64,000 nt of DNA from Phallus indusiatus (taxonomy: Eukaryota > Basidiomycota > Agaricomycetes > Phallales > Phallaceae). The stretch covers positions 186,001 through 250,000 of the forward strand of contig JAQFWX010000021.1 of assembly GCA_027605045.1 (NCBI GenBank), read 5' to 3'. Both the position numbers and the translations under genes were made by a program. The notes under the pieces are model-generated. The model saw only the letters and a program-made list of their open reading frames with translations, was not told the DNA's origin and did not search any database. How positions within the stretch are numbered: position 1 is the stretch's first letter; each line of letters begins with the position of its first letter. Positions 19,425 to 28,805 of this stretch are shown here, piece by piece.

Positions 19425-20119
19425 TGTCACGCCCGGCGTGCCCCGTAACCTTTTCCGGAGGGTTACGTAAGTCACACCTCGGTACCCGAGGTTCTATCCA
19501 AGTACGTATCACGTACTTGTCTCGCACTTCCCCCGTACTTTATGCACAGCCCTCCGATCCGTCTATTCCCAAATGGAGCTTGCCTGTCCGACATTCCGAT
19601 TAACCAGGACTCATCCGTCCCGAACTCTGCCTAAATATCTGTCCTAGTTACAACCATTCCTTTCTTATCTCTTTCCCCTTTCAGAATAGTATTTCCGTAC
19701 TCGTGTATTTAAACCCCAGCTCTATAGCTGGGAATCCTCAGTCAGAATATAGTATTAGTCTTCCGTTCTTCTCTTCTATCTGTTCCGCCTCTGTTCTTAT
19801 CCGTACTCTGCGTACTCTGTCTCGTACTTAGTTGCGGACTTGTGCGTAGTTTAAGTCTAAGTCGTCGTTAGACGTCTAGGACATCTGAAGTCCATCGTCG
19901 TACTAGACGTCGGACTTGTGCGTACTTGATACGTACTTCTCTCGTTCTCTGAAATCGAGGGATATCTGAAGTTGGGCGAGTGGGCGCAGCATATAAGCTG
20001 AAGCCAAGTCCCTCACACCCGTACTCTCCGTACTTCCTTTATTCTATCTATATCCGCACGCACGTGTTTCGTACTAGACCGGACTTTGCCGGGATAGACG
20101 CGGAACACGGCGCTTGACA
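19425..20119 (+). repeat. Gypsy-2 3' LTR
   Basis: This 695-bp copy appears identical to the 5' LTR by eye and is followed by the GGGGG target duplication. Confidence 0.95.
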
Positions 20120-20303
20120 GGGGGTGAGGAATCCATGAGAGAGAGAGAAAGGAAAAAAAGGGGTTTTAGGACAGAGCAGAGGGGTCGATTATAGACGGGA
20201 CTCGAGGGGAAAATACGACGCTGCGATAGTCGGTGTCGAGCGCGATTTTTCAATAGTGAGTGTCGATAGAAACGACCAGTCTGCGAGTAGAAGCTTGTTC
20301 TAC
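20120..20303 (-). other. Gypsy-1 gag start and leader
   Basis: On the minus strand the leader runs from the 5' LTR to the original gag ATG at 20136 (MDSS, then the GGGGG/CCCCC duplication). It is AG-rich on the plus strand. The priming site is at its beginning. Confidence 0.75.
20291..20301 (-). promoter_or_regulatory. Gypsy-1 primer-binding site, complementary to its own mRNA 5' end
   Basis: On the minus strand AGAACAAGCTT begins two bases after the 5' LTR. It is the exact 11-nt reverse complement of AAGCTTGTTCT in the LTR (20410 down to 20400). The neighbouring bases on either side do not extend the pairing. TATATA (20443-20438) begins 33 nt upstream of 20410. The Tf1 self-primer is also 11 nt. 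Confidence 0.65.
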
Positions 20304-20699
20304 TGTTAGGGCTACTCAGCTCACACTAGAGGGAGGGGATCCTAAGAGAATGTATTGGAAGGGAAACTAACTACTCACCTAGAGGGAGGGGATCCTAAGA
20401 GAACAAGCTTAGGGACCCTCACTCTAGGTACAGCTACTATATACATAAAACGACGACGCGGCATGCGGCCCTGACACAGCTAAGTGCCAGGCGCCCAAGC
20501 CGAACCTAAGCGACGTGATGTCACGGGCATCACGCCGGGTACGAGCGCGCGACGCGCGCGAGTAGAGAAAGTGAAATAGAGACAGAACAAGGAAACGGAG
20601 AGTGAAAGTAAAATATGGAAATGATAAATAGAATAGAAAGGAAACGATGCCGATGATAATAAATAAGAAAATGAGAGACGGCGGTAGCGTACCCTGACA
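20304..20699 (-). repeat. Gypsy-1 5' LTR
   Basis: This 396-bp LTR has the TATA box and predicted transcript start described for the priming site. AGTAT follows at 20700-20704, matching 5675-5679. Confidence 0.9.
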
Positions 20700-20704
20700 A
20701 GTAT

Positions 20705-20984
20705 ACGATGCTTGCATAATCGGTATATGAATGTTTTCGTCTACTTTGACTTCATTGGGTAATTGTAGATCGTCGTAAAAATACCGAAACTCGAGTGCTG
20801 GATTGGCGTATCGTGGCCAGGGATTATCTTCTTCCACTTCTACTTCGTCGCTCTCCAATTGGTATTCGCGAACCATAGTCTGAAAGTTATCATGTCTTCT
20901 ATATGGAGGTGGAGAATTAAAATTGGGATAAAAAGGAAATGGAATGATGGAAAGTGTGTGATAGCCAATAGGTTGGATGGACAT
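20705..20984 (-). pseudogene. Truncated reading frame broken by Gypsy-1
   Basis: A minus-strand frame from the ATG at 20984 encodes an acidic segment (ESDEVEVEEDNPWPRYANPA) and is cut off by the Gypsy-1 LTR. Removing Gypsy-1 and one AGTAT adds a few codons (YTLIGAL) from 5679 leftward before LTR b intervenes. The frame has no recognised domain. It may be a later exon of the frame at 21093-21833, or retroelement-derived. Confidence 0.4.
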
Positions 20985-21092
20985 AATGGTGAAAAAGACA
21001 AAGTTGAAAAGAATTTAAGCTCCAAAAACAAGAAGGATATTTTAGGTGAGTGGATAGGTGCGAAACTTCTCTTGTATTATTCCTTTTATTCT

Positions 21093-21833
21093 CTATTGTT
21101 CTCCTGATTCTGATCGGGTTCGTTCCAGGAAGCCAGAACAGACTCGTTGAAGAGTGTGAAGGGTTTGTTGATATCGGGGAGGTAGTATGGTTATTTCGGA
21201 AGTAGTTGGAGATTGAGGAGGGGAGGAATCATGAAAAGAAGGGTTTAGTGGTTCTTTAGGAATGGGATTGGGTGATCGATAAAATCCTAGAGCAGGTTGG
21301 TGATTACATGCTGATAGGATCCATCGGCTGGGAACATCCAGGACCATTATCATGTAATCTAATCCGACTTGTGCTGTTAACCAAACACGATATGAATCTT
21401 GTAGGGCTGATTCTGGAGTAGAATAAACATGAGTGACTGTGAACCATCTTAGTTCCTTCTCGATATAGACTTCTTTTCCGAAAGCCAAGAAGGGGTGTAT
21501 GATATCTGAACTTCTACACTTATCAATAGATCGAGGGACCTTGTGCGAATAAACTGGGAGTAAGGTCTTGGAGTCCATTTCGAGAATAGGAGTGGGCGAA
21601 TAATACGTAAATAGAGTTGTCTCGATATCCAAATCATGAGTGCGAGGACTATCATGAGTATAACGAAAGACCGGGGGAAAAACATCTTCTTCTGGGGATG
21701 GTTCTCGGGAATTGGAAGAAGGAGAGGGGTGTTTGAAAGAAATGGAAGAAGAGAGTCGAAGATTGAACATTTTATTGTTCATTGATTTTTGGGTGAACTG
21801 GGGTGTCAAACAAGCTGGAAGTGAGTTGTTCAA
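21093..21833 (-). CDS. Hypothetical protein, 246 codons, possible first exon of the disrupted gene
   Basis: This open minus-strand frame has Ser/Pro-rich ends and a folded-looking core (KELRWFTVTHVYSTPESALQ, YRVWLTAQVGLDYMIMVLDV). No family is recognised. It lies just upstream of the truncated frame at 20984 and downstream of a TA-flanked element copy, so the locus may already be dead. No clear splice pair joins the two frames. Confidence 0.4.
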   Translation of the reverse strand: MNNSLPACLTPQFTQKSMNNKMFNLRLSSSISFKHPSPSSNSREPSPEEDVFPPVFRYTHDSPRTHDLDIETTLFTYYSPTPILEMDSKTLLPVYSHKVPRSIDKCRSSDIIHPFLAFGKEVYIEKELRWFTVTHVYSTPESALQDSYRVWLTAQVGLDYMIMVLDVPSRWILSACNHQPALGFYRSPNPIPKEPLNPSFHDSSPPQSPTTSEITILPPRYQQTLHTLQRVCSGFLERTRSESGEQ

Positions 21834-21910
21834 GAAGTGTAGATTTAGAAGTCCGCTTTAGGAAGAACCATCCCTATTACCAAATAAGGAAGATTTTGGT
21901 GCATGACACC

Positions 21911-22359
21911 GCTTATGTAAACAAAAATTGAAAATGTAGATATCAAAAAATTATCTAATACATTTTTTTCCATTTTGGATTTGGAGCAAAATTGAGCTTT
22001 CTAGAGCAAAAATAAAAAATTCGCACAAATACCTCGATAATTGCTTTGGGCGTCTATTGTTTAAGTGGGTGCTTATGTAAGCCAAAATCGAAAATGTAGG
22101 AAAAAATAAAATATTTAGTACATTTTTTTCCTTTTTTGATTTGGAGCAAAATTAAGCTCTCTAGAAGCAAAATAAAAAATTTGCACAAGTGCCTCCTCTG
22201 GTTCAAAAATAAAACCTGGGTACCTGCGGGTACCTGCAAAAAATTCAAGACTGAAACCTGCACCCTTGCATTTTTAAGGGAGTCCATACCTGCACCCTTG
22301 AGTTTTGTGACAGGTACCTGTCACGGGTACCCGGGTATAGCCATACCCGTGAACAGCCT
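21911..22359. mobile_element. TA-flanked MITE-like element, copy 2 (truncated, inverted)
   Basis: This is the reverse complement of 3601-4096 of copy 1, with much of the GGGTACC-rich part missing. The intact end is ACCCGTGAACAGCCT, followed by TA (22360-22361). The other end breaks at GCTTATGTAAAC without the terminal repeat. Confidence 0.75.
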
Positions 22360-22361
22360 TA

Positions 22362-22687
22362 ACCCACGAGCCTTAACTCTATATGAACGAACTAACATCA
22401 ATGTCATGCACAAGTCATATGAGTTTGTCGGGTTCCTAACTGCTCAACGGGATGGAATAGTCATATGGAGATTAGTTTTTCGCCATTGGTTCTATGGTTA
22501 CATACAGTTCTTATTTGTTGATGCCCCTTTTTCTGCCATGCCACCTCCCCCAGACTTTTCTGAAGCTCGTACACACCCTTTACCCACTTATCAAGAAGTG
22601 GAAAGTGATCTATTCGAAGATCTGAGGCGACCATTGATTCCTAGTCCTATCATCATTCTTCCACTGCCACAGAAAAGCCGATCCTAA
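22362..22687 (+). pseudogene. Reading-frame remnant next to the MITE copy
   Basis: A plus-strand frame ends at TAA 22685-22687 and encodes an aromatic stretch (VIWRLVFRHWFYGYIQFLF) followed by an acidic/Pro tail. Its upstream continuation lies inside the transposon copy, so the true N-terminus is lost. The stop is about 70 bp before an LTR-like sequence, so it could be the end of a retroelement ORF. No family is recognised. Confidence 0.3.
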
Positions 22688-22757
22688 CAGCCGGGGCCAG
22701 ATCAGTCAGAAGAATAAGATGGAAAGGTATGGTACAGGATAGAGGCAGCGTGGGAAG

Positions 22758-23585
22758 TGTCAGGTGTTGAGTCAGGCAAGGGCTGTGTCTCAAGCCGGTT
22801 TTGTTCTTCCTAATTGATCTCCTTCTGTTTTCTTTTGTTTTCCTGTTTTGGTTTCATCAATTTCTCCTATCTATGTTTGTGATTCTTTTTGTTGTAATTG
22901 TATCCCCTTCATTCTCTCGCGATCCCCCTATCTTCCATATTTCTTTTGTTCTTTGTTTCTTCCTGTTTGTTATCTCGGTGAACGATAAGTGATCGTCTCA
23001 CCAAAGTCATGTACTCTGAAAGGTATAAATACTGCATGTAAATACTTGTAACAGCAGCAATCTATCGAATGGGTTGTCTCACAGTTAAGTTCAGTCAAGT
23101 CAAGTTTAAGTCAAGCTCAAGTCTAGTGTTTCATCTCACATCTATTTCTACGCTCACGTCTTTATCTTTGGAATACTCTGAGTGAGGTCTCGGAGTCTAA
23201 ACTAGCAATTATCATTTCAATTTTATTGTTGCTTCACTAACTCGCACAAGGAATACAGTCATCATTGATTGCAGGTCCTCCGATTTCCAGTCCCCCTCCT
23301 AGTTGCATTTCAAGTTCATTGCAGACTATCAGTTCATTCCCTCACTTGCACACTTGCATACAACATCTCTCAGTTGTTACATTTGTTGTTTGTGTTTTGT
23401 TTGTATTGGTTCCACATCAGCACATACATACTGCTCCCCATCTACACATTCTCTTTCTCACCTTCTATCCGAAACCAGCACCAGGACCCACTCCACGGTA
23501 GACTAACGACCTCATAAATAAAAATCTTTGTAGTTTTTCCGATCATTTATAGCCGGTACATTTAGCTATTCATATAGGATCGTTA
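22758..23585 (+). mobile_element. LTR-like sequence (limits approximate)
   Basis: It starts TGTCAGGTGTTGAG after a purine-rich stretch (GGCAGCGTGGGAAG). It has TATAAAT at 23024-23030 and then repeated TCAAGTCAAG/TCAGTCAAG runs like an R/U5 region. The right end is uncertain; TTACAACA near 23592 is one candidate. No target duplication was found. Confidence 0.4.
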
Positions 23586-23763
23586 CAACACTCGTGACGA
23601 ACATCAGGACAAATCCTGAAGAAGACTGTCGCGGCACAACCTCTTATAGGTTGAGGCCAAGTCCTGACTATCGTCGACCAACGGTGACAGTTAATAGTAT
23701 TCTATTCAGCAACTAAAGTACATTATAGTATTTATAACCATTCCCGGATATCGGTACTTGACA
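23586..23763 (-). repeat. 178-bp dispersed repeat, copy B
   Basis: This matches copy A (2986-3163) in inverted orientation over the same length, ending GGTACTTGACA. Confidence 0.6.
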
Positions 23764-23901
23764 GTGATAAGATAATGGAGATGAATGGTAAATGATCAGA
23801 TATGGACTATATAATGTTACCAGAAGTAATGCCATGAATCGGATCATGACAACTTGACAATTAGATGAAAAGTATTTAGTATTAAAATTATATGAGGATA
23901 T

Positions 23902-25038
23902 TCAAATACTTGTTTGTTTCTTATAATTATTATATATTTTATTAATTTCATGATCAAAGTCTTCATATTCTTTTTGAAGATGAGAAGAAGTAGGATGAGA
24001 AGAAGTAACCTGTGCTGAAGATGATGAGGATCTGATATGATTAGAAGGATATATCTTATAATACTTTATATCATTTGAATTAGAGAGCATAATAAATACT
24101 TACCTTAAGAAGATTATTCACAGGAGTTTGTAAAATTAGTTTACAATTGTGTATTTTTCTAATAGCTAAAAAAAAGATTAAAATTTATATCAGTGAGTAA
24201 TAAAATAATTACCATCATCATATCTGAAATAAATATTATGATCTGAGATTTTCTTTGGTAAATTAGGAAATCTTTTTTTCATATATGAAAGCTTTGATGG
24301 TTTTGTTTCATATCTATGAAAAGTAAGTTTTACTAGTTAGAGAAATTTAAAATACATACATTGCATAAAAATTCAATTTAGGTTCATGAAACCTCATTTT
24401 TGAAGGTCTTTTTAAGTAAATAGGGTCTGGTAAAAAGGACCCTGTTTCCTGTTCTGATAAATGGTAAAATTGGATTGTGATGTGCCCAAGGAGAGCAGGA
24501 TCATAAAACCAATGTTCTTCATGATATAGCTGGCAAGCTTTTGATAGTGAGTTATGCAAGTAAAAATGTCAAAAAAATGAGACATACATTCAATATGTGA
24601 AAACCTGTATTTAAATACTTCCATGCCATTTTTCTGCCAACCATATGATGTTGCCCATTGTTCACCAGCTGGGATATAGAAATGATCCATCTACATCCTG
24701 ATTAGAAGCTAATAACCTCAAAACTAAAAGAGTTACTTACCAAAACTTCATCAAAATAAAGTGCTATGTATGTGGGGTGAGGGTCATGAACTCTCTGCAG
24801 TTTGATATGAAACTATATAATATAATATCAGCTAAAAGAGTAGTTACTGATCAAAGGTAGCTGAAATTACTGTGGTTTGAATTGCCCCAATGTCAAAGAT
24901 CTCACTGATCTCTAGGTGATCATACTTGATCAGTTCATGATCAGTGTAGCATCTTCCAGTGTGGAGAGGACCTGATGAGGATGCTGGATCTGGGATGATG
25001 TAGGCTCTCCAGGGTGAGGGAAGATAAGATGAAGACAT
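23902..25038 (-). CDS. Hypothetical protein, seven exons, 278 aa, AT-rich
   Basis: Minus-strand exons 25038-24871, 24812-24741, 24690-24588, 24537-24360, 24313-24213, 24165-24104 and 24054-23902 join without a stop. The six GT-AG introns are 46-58 nt, with donors such as GTAAGT and GTATGT. All phases agree, which strongly supports a real or recently live gene. The product starts MSSSYLPSPWRAYIIPDPA, has an aromatic middle (IALYFDEVLMDHFYIPAGE) and a Ser-rich, charged tail. No signal peptide or known domain is visible. It is more AT-rich than its neighbours and sits at the edge of the transposon nest, so it may be lineage-specific. Confidence 0.65.
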
Positions 25039-25268
25039 TCAGTTTGGTGTGTTTGATAGTGGGGTGTTGGGAAAGTATAATGTGTGGAGGTCTGCCGGTG
25101 AATGAATCTTTTACATAATTATTTGTTTGGCCTGCCTCATATCAAGATGGATCTGCATGTCGCGCAATAAAACTCATTTACATTAGTGCATTGTCTACAT
25201 GAAATCAATAGCTAAAAATATTTTCTTTATTCAAGAAGAAAAAGGCAAGGCATGCTAAACAATGTTGC
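25039..25268. other. Short intergenic space
   Basis: No feature is seen. It holds the promoter of the hypothetical gene and the 3' end of the MT-A70 gene. Confidence 0.4.
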
Positions 25269-27849
25269 TCAGTAACCCCAGCCACCACCACCACTAGTAC
25301 GATGCATGTTCATCTGCGAAGCGCCACCAAAACCAGGTTGTCCGGCGAATCCGTTTTGAAATCCATTTGTATCTCCAAACCCATTCAACCCCGCATTCAT
25401 ACCCATACCCATACCCATTGACCCTCCTCCCATCGGTCCCATCGCACTCGGCATTCCCGTGCCTATAAACCCACCCCCCATACCGTTCATCCCCATGTTC
25501 CCACCCATCCCCATCCCCATCCCCATATTTATGCCCATCCCCATGCCAGCCATCTGCGGAAACAATCCCATCCCCATCCCCGTCTGCCCCGTCTGCCCCA
25601 TCTGCCCCATCTGTCCCATCTGCGAGACCATCATATTCGACAACGGTAGCGCCATCGCGGGATTTGAGATTCCCATTTGACCCATCTGCAATGTCATTTG
25701 GTTGTTCATTATACCTGGATTCATAACACCATGTCCGATTCTCATGGGCGGCGACATCATCGGAAAGTGGCCTTGATTGAGAGGGACAGATTGAGGTAAG
25801 ACAGGGCCGGGACCTCTGAATGATGGTTGTAAAGGAACGGTGCGTGCTAGACCCATGTTCGCCATTGGATTTAAAGCGGTGGGAAATGCTGGTCCAGCCA
25901 TGGACATGCCTCCAGCCCCCGAAGCGTTCATATTGAGGTTGTTGTTCGTCGTGTTTCTTGTAGGCGATTTAGGACGTAGAACATCGATCTCTAAAAACAT
26001 GGGTCACCGGTCACCCTCAAAAGAACCCAACAAACACGGTGAAAACAAAAGCAAAAAAGCTATCTCACCCGTTGTTGAAGGAACGACGACGACTCGTGAT
26101 CCCACTGGTGCCTGACACGCTTCTCTAACCTCCCTTTCCCACCTTTCTCTCCGCCACAACACTGCACCTTCCAAACCCTCCAAAGCTTTCGCCTGTTCTG
26201 CGGTTGCTCCATTTACAGCCGCACTATCCTCCACATCGGCCATACCATCTTCCTCATCACCGTCGCCGGCCACACTACTAGCCCGGGAATCGACTTCCTT
26301 CTCTTCAGGTTTAGCTTTATCAATGGCACCCATATCACCATCGTCGTCCAACAGAACGGTAACCCAACCGCGTCTGAGAGGATGAGCAGGCCGTCGTCTC
26401 CCAAATATCTCCAGTCTTCGCGCGCCCAAGCAAAACGACTCTATCAAAGCGTACATCTCCGGTGGCTTACGAGTCGGATCTAATATGAAAACAAATGCGT
26501 AAGATAGAAACTCAATGAAAACGCATACGACACACGAACCTTCTGGATCGCCTTCCCATATGATGACATCAGTATCTGCAGATGCCCAAGTTTAGACCAA
26601 ACCGTCGGCAAAAAGGACAGAGAAATAGAGTGGACGAACCGATGTTGCAATGGACGAACCAGTGATCCGTTGAGCGACGGACAGTTCCTCGGATGCCCAT
26701 TAGGCAGTGCTGCTTTGTCCGTGTGAGGAGTGAAGAAGTAGGAGGGTCTGTCTGATGAAAAAAGGAAAAAAAAGATGTCATACTAATGTACTACAGAGGC
26801 CATTTTTTGGAAGTAACATCTCTCCATAGATAGAGAAAGAAACAGAGAAAAAGAAGAAAGAAAGACAGGAGACCATCGTTTGAATAAAGATAGTGCGATA
26901 AAGTCATATGCAGCAAAATCTCGAATAATAGAAAAAAGTTCATAGATAACGAGACAATTACGACAAAAAAATAGCCATATAATGCAACTGAAAGAAAGGT
27001 TACGAACCCCTGGTCCTTTATTAATCGTCTTGTTGGTTTTAACCCAGACAACGTCTTCACATCTTCGATAACCCCACTGCGATAACACTTCACGTCCGCG
27101 TTCTAGGCCATCGCCTGCACCGCTTCCGACCCACATGAAGACGAAGCTCGGGTCAGATGCTAAAAGTGGAATAGGAAATTTCGATAAAGCTTCCCACGAA
27201 AATGAGGGCGAATGGTATGGTGGATCGAGGAGTATGACGTCAAATTTGGAGGGTGGCATAGTGCGAAGGTTGTTCAGGGGAAGATAATGTGCTGGAAGAG
27301 ATGATGATTCGACGGCTGCTTTCTTGAGGTGAGATAGTCTTTGCTGTTTTGGATATCTAGGAGACGGCAGTCAATATAATGTTTTTAGAAGAAAAGATCG
27401 GGGGCGTTGGGCCAAACCCACTCTTCAAAACGTCTTTCCAAGTCAGCGCCGAGAACCCAGTTTTGAGGCCAATCGCCACAATCAACATATCTCTGACAAA
27501 AGTTATTTCGAAACGTTTCTTCTTCGGGGATATAATGTGCATATCGGGCAAGACGAACGCGTTTCTCGGGTGGAAGGTCGGTCCGAACCCTAGGGTTTTG
27601 TGAGGGAACCGAAGCTGCCGGTGTTGGGGTATGAGAATGTGATTGTGATTGTCGGGTGTAGGGCGATGGAGGTGGCGATGGTGATGGAGTTCTTATTAGA
27701 GGTAACTGAAGCAGTGTTTCGGGCGGACTGGGTAATGCTCTGAGATCATCTCTGTGAGCCCGTTGAGTATTTCTGACACGTCTGACAAGGGTGCTGTGTA
27801 CTGATAGTAAATGATTTATGTCCGAAAGTGTTTCTGTGGTACTTGACAT
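25269..27849 (-). CDS. METTL14-type MT-A70 family protein (685 aa)
   Basis: This is homologous to METTL14/Kar4, the partner of the METTL3-type enzyme in nuclear mRNA N6-adenosine methylation. Exons 27849-27422, 27356-27008, 26751-26640, 26575-26540, 26479-26069 and 25990-25269 are phase-consistent; one intron is 256 nt, the rest 60-78. Hallmarks are [51 protein letters not shown]-like [34 protein letters not shown] and [15 protein letters not shown]. Animal METTL14 has EPPL where this has DPPY. The last about 240 residues are Met/Gly/Asn-rich low-complexity sequence, possibly equivalent to the RGG tail that binds RNA. The donor of the 256-nt intron (GTTCGT) is weak. Confidence 0.88.
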
Positions 27850-28805
27850 TCTACAATGATGTTAAGACTTGTAATTCAAGAGGTGTCGTATAACTTACCT
27901 GAGCTGAGCTTTGGGGGCTAATTACTTTCTGAGCTATGAGCTCTGGAAGGCAAGATGACGGTCGTAAGGTAAATAATGTCCTGAATGGATGTGCTCTTAT
28001 AAATGGAAGGGGTAGATTTGATATTTATTGAAATAACGCTGCGTCCTGTGGTCCAGGATCGAAGGCACGGCGGGACTGGGTCAGTGACATATTGTGACCG
28101 TGACCAATTGCTTACGTAGAAATTGGTCGTCATGCCCGTTCTTTAGATACAGTGACTGTCGCTCGTGGCAGAACTTGGGCGATTCAAGTTATCTCATTTC
28201 TATCCATGTGCGTAAACTTTCACCTAGGAAGCTAAAAGGAATCCGGCTCGCGACTAACGCTCAACTCCCATGCACATTTCACTTCTTAACCCTAAGGCCT
28301 AAAGGCTAAATCCGTTTGGATGCTTCAACGGAATGCATTTACTCTCCTATGTATCTTACATATTTCGGAGGAATATTCATACTAATGCATAAAAATCGAA
28401 ATAATTTTAACAGAGACGAATTCCTATCAACACTGACAATGATTTTGGCGAACCTCCGGACGATCAAATAGCCGTGCTCCGTGCAAGCCTCCTATCCCGG
28501 ACGCATATAATTTTAACAAAACCAGAACGAGATCTCATGAAAAATCTCGATTCATTTATGGAGTGCTTTCGCCGTACATTTCGATCAGAGCTTTTCAAAC
28601 AATACGAATGTTTCCCTCAATAGGTGGAATCTGAGCTGACTCGCACTCCTACTGCGATGATAGTTATTCAACAATCAAATGTCAAATCCAAATTTCAAAT
28701 ATCCCATTTTACACAATCATTGTCAATATCACATGGTAATAACCTTTTCTGTTGCGTTTGTCCAAATTTATCAACACCTTTGGGTATTGATATTATCCTC
28801 AATTT
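27850..28805. other. Intergenic between MT-A70 gene and transporter 3' end
   Basis: There is no convincing gene. The first part is the promoter of the MT-A70 gene; the rest is AT-rich without structure I recognise. Confidence 0.4.

Larger units (their letters stand above)
11731..20119 (+). mobile_element. Gypsy-2: apparently intact chromodomain Ty3/Gypsy retrotransposon (8389 bp)
   Basis: The LTRs (11731-12425 and 19425-20119, 695 bp each) look identical by eye. GGGGG flanks both sides (11726-11730 and 20120-20124). Order: 5' LTR, priming site, gag, -1 frameshift site, protease-RT-RNase H-integrase-chromodomain, a convergent antisense gene, polypurine tract, 3' LTR. All frames are open, so this is a very recent and potentially autonomous copy. 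It lies in the opposite orientation to Gypsy-1. The tetranucleotide GTAC is strikingly frequent throughout. Confidence 0.95.
5680..20699 (-). mobile_element. Gypsy-1: chromodomain Ty3/Gypsy retrotransposon with two nested insertions
   Basis: The element reads right to left: 5' LTR 20304-20699, priming site 20291-20301, gag, protease-RT-RNase H, integrase-chromodomain, polypurine tract 6076-6088 and 3' LTR 5680-6075. AGTAT flanks it at 5675-5679 and 20700-20704. Removing the solo LTR (7613-8011) and Gypsy-2 (11731-20119), each with one 5-bp duplication, leaves about 6.2 kb with gag and pol frames restored apart from one in-frame TGA. The LTRs differ at about three of 396 positions by eye, so insertion is fairly recent. 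It is now defective, because gag is split near its start and pol is interrupted. Confidence 0.92.

Noticed and set aside
20424..20704. Reading frame continuing from the host fragment into the LTR
   Set aside because: The C-terminal part is LTR sequence, repeated in the other LTR copies, so the chimeric product is an insertion artefact.
22136..22361. N-terminal part of a plus-strand frame over the MITE copy
   Set aside because: This portion is transposon sequence present antisense in copy 1, so it is not the real N-terminus.
26752..27007. Intronic snoRNA in the long MT-A70 intron
   Set aside because: No C and D box pair with plausible spacing was found on the transcribed strand.
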